A stretch of 64,000 nt of DNA from JBDWFY01 sp039976075. GTDB taxonomy: Bacteria > Pseudomonadota > Alphaproteobacteria > Rhizobiales > Stappiaceae. How positions within the stretch are numbered: position 1 is the stretch's first letter; each line of letters opens with the position of its first letter. The notes beneath the pieces were generated by a model. The model was not told the DNA's origin and ran no database searches. It saw nothing but the letters and a program-made list of their open reading frames with translations. A program made the translations under genes and the position numbers. The stretch is taken from the NCBI GenBank assembly GCA_039976075.1, contig JBDWFY010000004.1:62001-126000 (forward strand). The letters run 5' to 3'. Below are positions 61,077 to 64,000 of the stretch, piece after piece.

Positions 61077-61703
61077 ATGAAAATTATCGTTTTTGGAGCC
61101 ACCGGTACGCTTGGGCGCATCATTGTAGAGCAGGCATTGAACAATGGTCATGCCGTCACGGCCTTTACCCGCACCGGACAATTCAATCACGCCAACCATC
61201 CTGCACTGGATGTTGTTCAGGGTGATGTTCTGGATGCTGCAGCCGTTTCGTACGCGTTAAGCGGACATGATGCCGCCATCTGTGCCCTGGGAGCCGGTCG
61301 CAAGGGTGGGCTCCGTGCTGCGGGGACCAGGCACATTCTTGCCGGCATGAAAGAACACGGCATTCGCCGGTTCGTTTGCCTGTCCAGTCTGGGAGTGGGT
61401 GACAGCGCGGGCAACCTGAACTTTTTCTGGAAGAACATTATGTTTGGTCTGCTGCTGCGGCCAGCCTATGCCGATCACGGCATTCAGGAAACCATTGTCC
61501 GCAATTCGGAGCTGGACTGGACCATCGTCAGACCCGCAGCCTTTACAGATGGCCCCAAAACCGGCGCCTATAAACACGGGTTTTCAGGCAAGACCCAGGA
61601 GGGGCTGCAATTGAAGATATCAAGGGCCGACGCAGCCGAGTTCATGCTCGCGCAGCTGAACAGCAACATGTACCTGCATCATGCTCCCGGCGTTTCCTAT
61701 TAG
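61077..61703 (+). CDS. NAD(P)-binding NmrA/SDR-like protein
   Basis: A 208-residue atypical SDR (NAD(P)H-binding) with the glycine-rich loop VFGATGTLGRIIVEQAL and later SSLGVGDSAG and LDWTIVRPAAFTDGP, as in anti-sigma-like/NmrA-family proteins. It is possibly an NADPH sensor or oxidoreductase. It is under control of the operator repeats just upstream. Confidence 0.85.
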   Translation: MKIIVFGATGTLGRIIVEQALNNGHAVTAFTRTGQFNHANHPALDVVQGDVLDAAAVSYALSGHDAAICALGAGRKGGLRAAGTRHILAGMKEHGIRRFVCLSSLGVGDSAGNLNFFWKNIMFGLLLRPAYADHGIQETIVRNSELDWTIVRPAAFTDGPKTGAYKHGFSGKTQEGLQLKISRADAAEFMLAQLNSNMYLHHAPGVSY

Positions 61704-61779
61704 GGTTGTTCGCCATTCAGTGTAGGAAAAGGTGTCAAGATGCAGTGAAGGAGCGGATTTCACATCCTCCATTGTAAGA

Positions 61780-61817
61780 AATGGCGCACGTTCACTCATG
61801 AGACTGCGTGCGCCATT
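61780..61817. terminator. Bidirectional terminator hairpin
   Basis: AATGGCGCACG (61780-61790) pairs perfectly with 61807-61817 around a 16-nt loop, between the convergent NmrA-like and LysM/SBP genes. Confidence 0.7.
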
Positions 61818-61827
61818 CTTAGTATAT

Positions 61828-62919
61828 TTACTGTGTTCTGGTGCGATGTTCGGCCATGTGCCTTGCGACAATCCGGAACCACTCACCAGAATCCTTGATC
61901 TTCTTAATGCCACTATCGATCGCAGCAATAAACTCTGGTCCACGCGGATTGGTTTTTGCAATCACAGCGTGAATGGTCGCGACCTGTGACAGATGTTCAT
62001 GAAACGTCACCTTGTCCTTCGCGCCAACTGCTGTGATTGCCCCCTCAGCCGTATCCGATGCAAGCACAACGGCGTCGTACTTTCCGGCGATCAAACCTTC
62101 AAAACAGTCTGTTGTCTTGCCGGGGCGCTCAAGCTTGATGTTCGGCTCCACCAGGTTGTTTTCTTCCATCATGAAAGTCGCATAGCCGGAGGGACGGCAG
62201 ATCGTCTGACCGAAAAGATCCTGATAGGATTCCGGCCGGGGATGATCTGATCGGGTATAATACCCGATAATCTGCTCGAACATCGGCGCAGACCAATCCA
62301 GGTTGTTACAGCGAAACTTGGAGTCGTCGCTGAGCCGATCAACCACAGCACAATTCGGCTTGAACCAGGCGATGCTGAAATCATAGGCATGATCTGAAAT
62401 AAGCGGCTGCAGATGGGCACCCCAGTCATTGATGAAATCAATTTTATAGGCCGGATTGCCCTCTGCGTTGGTCAGCGCCACATTGGTGACTTCGGTGATC
62501 AGCCCCCCTTGCTCCTGATCTTCATTGGTAAAGGGCGCCCAGTCCGTCCCCACGACGACTCGGATCTGCTGATCCTCTGGTGCCGGCAGTGCACCGGTGG
62601 TCTTTGTTTGACGAATGGCCGCGGCGTTCGCGTTTGAAGGTGCAATATTGCCAACACACGGGATCGTCAGAACCGTGCCGACAAATATCAGTCCCGGATT
62701 TGGTCCGATGGCTCTCGAGTTAGCGCTATAGATGACCTGAGAGCTGGCGGCGTTACCATACGCGCGCTCGGCTATCAGGCTCAGGCTGTCACCTGGTACA
62801 ACCGTATAAGTGCCACCGCACTGAAGCGACTGCGCCATCGGTTGGCTGGGATTAATTGCTGCCCCAATAGTTAGGGCACCAGCAAATGTTAGGGACGTGA
62901 ACAGATTTAGGGGTTTCAT
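61828..62919 (-). CDS. LysM domain fused to SBP_bac_3-type solute-binding protein
   Basis: A 363-residue exported protein: signal peptide (about 1-30), a LysM module (about 36-90, GTYTVVPGDSLSLIAERAYG), a short linker, then a SBP_bac_3 domain (about 118-355, VVVGTDWAPFTNEDQEQGG, ending FIAAIDSGIKKIKDSGEWF). LysM binds peptidoglycan or chitin-like glycans. No ABC permease is adjacent. It may be a wall-anchored sensor/ligand-binding protein, not a typical transporter part. Confidence 0.85.
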   Translation of the reverse strand: MKPLNLFTSLTFAGALTIGAAINPSQPMAQSLQCGGTYTVVPGDSLSLIAERAYGNAASSQVIYSANSRAIGPNPGLIFVGTVLTIPCVGNIAPSNANAAAIRQTKTTGALPAPEDQQIRVVVGTDWAPFTNEDQEQGGLITEVTNVALTNAEGNPAYKIDFINDWGAHLQPLISDHAYDFSIAWFKPNCAVVDRLSDDSKFRCNNLDWSAPMFEQIIGYYTRSDHPRPESYQDLFGQTICRPSGYATFMMEENNLVEPNIKLERPGKTTDCFEGLIAGKYDAVVLASDTAEGAITAVGAKDKVTFHEHLSQVATIHAVIAKTNPRGPEFIAAIDSGIKKIKDSGEWFRIVARHMAEHRTRTQ

Positions 62920-63138
62920 AATAATCTCTGAGCGCTGAAACGAAGAGTAACTGGAAGGGAAAGCGGCCGATATCTTGTCTTTGCCGCCGCGTAACGAATG
63001 GTTGTGACGATCTATTGCTTCGTTCGTATCATCTCATACAGCCTCCCCTTGGTTTATTCTGATATCTCGCCTCGCAAGCCAGATTGTTTGTGAAATCAGG
63101 AGTGTTAACCGGATAACGCCGATCCGTTGCCGGACAAT

Positions 63139-63519
63139 TCAATTTGTCTTGGCATTGGCCTTGCGCCATTCAAGAAACGACTTGAATTGCTCCGTTTGAG
63201 GATCACCAGCAGTTTCTGGCGGCAACTGGTCCTTCGGGAAAGCATTAAAGGCTTCAAAAAGCTCAATTTTTCGCTTTTCATCAAGAGGCTGGGCAGTCGC
63301 TGTGAGATCCGGGCAAGCCCCCCCTTCACAGGTCACCTCGTCGATCGGTATTGTTACTTCACCAATCGAAGTCTTTAGGATGTAGAACTCACTATCAAAT
63401 TTAACGATTTCACCGTCGAAACTGAATTTTCCATCATTTGATATGAGGGACACTGGTTCAGCCAAAGCAATCGATACTGAACCCAAAATACAGAGCGTAA
63501 AACCGGCCGCACGCCTCAT
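63139..63519 (-). CDS. Small secreted protein of unknown function
   Basis: A 126-residue protein with signal peptide (MRRAAGFTLCILGSVSIALA). The segment DGKFSFDGEIVKFDSEFYI, then IGEVTIPIDEVTCEGGACP, resembles the short beta module found before OmpA or SBP domains in Alphaproteobacteria. Two Cys (CEGGAC) may form a disulfide. Family role unknown. Confidence 0.6.
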   Translation of the reverse strand: MRRAAGFTLCILGSVSIALAEPVSLISNDGKFSFDGEIVKFDSEFYILKTSIGEVTIPIDEVTCEGGACPDLTATAQPLDEKRKIELFEAFNAFPKDQLPPETAGDPQTEQFKSFLEWRKANAKTN

Positions 63520-63817
63520 CCTTATCTCCCAAATCCACTCCGTACGCCGACACGCACAAAATCTCTAAACTACGTCGAGAAAATGCAAACCCTGTTCGCT
63601 ACGCCTTGCCTTTTGCAGGCCATATTTTATGCGCAGACGCGCCCATGTTACATCCAAATGTGTCGAATTTGTGCGGGCGCTACAACCAAAAATTCCGATC
63701 TGTCCGAAAGGAAATTTTCCCTCTCCAGCCTATTGAGGGCACGCAACCTCTGATCGCATCACAGTAACTTGCCTTGGCCACAGAATTGCGACTTGGTGAT
63801 TGGCATTTAAGAGTAAA
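63520..63817. other. Intergenic region, no gene seen
   Basis: About 300 bp, AT-moderate, with no open frame of note. It contains the probable promoter of the small secreted gene. Confidence 0.35.
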
Positions 63818-64000
63818 TCAAGGGTCGCAGGACGCTTCCCACTCGGTTAGAAACGCCATAATTTCGAGAGAGTCTTCAAGACGTGGAGATGGCCTGTCCG
63901 CCTCCTTTTTCCCGGCCGTCAGCGCCGCCTCCACCAGTTTTATCTGATAATAGAAAGCATCATTTGCATCGTCGATAAATATGTCCTCGCAGGGGCCATT
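63818..64000 (-). CDS. Probable Gfo/Idh/MocA-type oxidoreductase, C-terminal end (truncated)
   Basis: The last 60 codons of a gene that continues past the window. The visible residues DAFYYQIKLVEAALTAGKKE and the following short helix resemble the C-terminal end of Gfo/Idh/MocA dehydrogenases. No NAD-binding motif is inside the window, so the call is tentative. Confidence 0.4.
   Translation of the reverse strand, partial: NGPCEDIFIDDANDAFYYQIKLVEAALTAGKKEADRPSPRLEDSLEIMAFLTEWEASCDP

Noticed and set aside
1..64000. Search for CRISPR arrays, tRNA, rRNA, insertion sequences and prophage genes
   Set aside because: No regularly spaced repeats, no tRNA-like cloverleaf arms, no transposase or integrase motifs were seen by eye; short or degenerate elements could be missed.

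Overview
This window is a chromosomal segment of an alphaproteobacterium, most likely of the order Hyphomicrobiales (Rhizobiales). That placement rests on gene style (many LysR, GNAT, EamA and LysE families, amino-acid ABC transport, arginase with ornithine cyclodeaminase, DUF2161 and TAXI proteins) and on moderate GC content. It is an inference, since no rRNA or other phylogenetic marker is present. I saw no tRNA, rRNA, CRISPR array, transposase or prophage module. Most genes are single-gene or two-gene units of general metabolism, transport and regulation.

Layout. 1-8.2 kb: the end of a HAD hydrolase, a nucleotidyltransferase, a secreted PHB-depolymerase-like esterase, a chemoreceptor, two NTF2-fold proteins, a LysR regulator and a glycerophosphodiesterase. 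8.3-15 kb: a His/Arg-rich secreted protein, a His-rich periplasmic thioredoxin paired with a Cys-containing OmpA-like protein, and an MFS exporter paired with a Cys/His-containing unknown protein. 15-24 kb: an EamA permease, arginase with ornithine cyclodeaminase and a divergent Lrp regulator, YbaK, a RoxA-like diheme cytochrome, an XRE-cupin regulator with a GNAT, RsgA, and another GNAT.

24.4-31.5 kb is the most unusual locus. It holds a dedicated exosortase fused to an EpsI-like tail and, overlapping it by 4 nt, a VIT/VWA protein carrying a PEP-CTERM-like signal. Upstream lie a diacylglycerol kinase-family protein and a membrane protein with a linalool dehydratase/isomerase-like domain. A 69-bp element is repeated upstream of the exosortase gene and upstream of the dehydratase-like unit, which suggests one regulon. 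A DUF4153 membrane protein follows on the other strand.

33.3-35.2 kb carries a stand-alone, divergent EF-Tu paralogue. It sits behind a roughly 600-nt leader with two tiny ORFs, an intrinsic terminator and two strong hairpins, an arrangement like those of attenuator-controlled, antibiotic-inducible resistance genes.

35-51.6 kb: DUF4274, LysE, a second esterase paralogue, DUF2161, a phosphoribosyltransferase, a class-V aminotransferase, a peroxiredoxin-like protein, a sulfotransferase-like protein, an Asp/Glu racemase-family protein, an alpha/beta hydrolase, a GFA protein, a TAXI solute-binding protein, an AT-rich stretch with a DUF2310 Zn-ribbon protein, a LysR/VOC divergent pair, an FGGY kinase, a GNAT and an M15-like lipoprotein. 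51.7-53.1 kb: a CsoR-family sensor with an InrS-like nickel signature, its G-tract operator and an RcnA-type exporter. 53-64 kb: secreted and membrane unknowns, a minimal class III cyclase, a DUF2975/HTH pair, a complete polar amino-acid ABC transporter, a MAPEG/NmrA-like divergent pair with operator repeats, a LysM/solute-binding fusion, a small secreted protein, and the end of a probable Gfo/Idh/MocA oxidoreductase.
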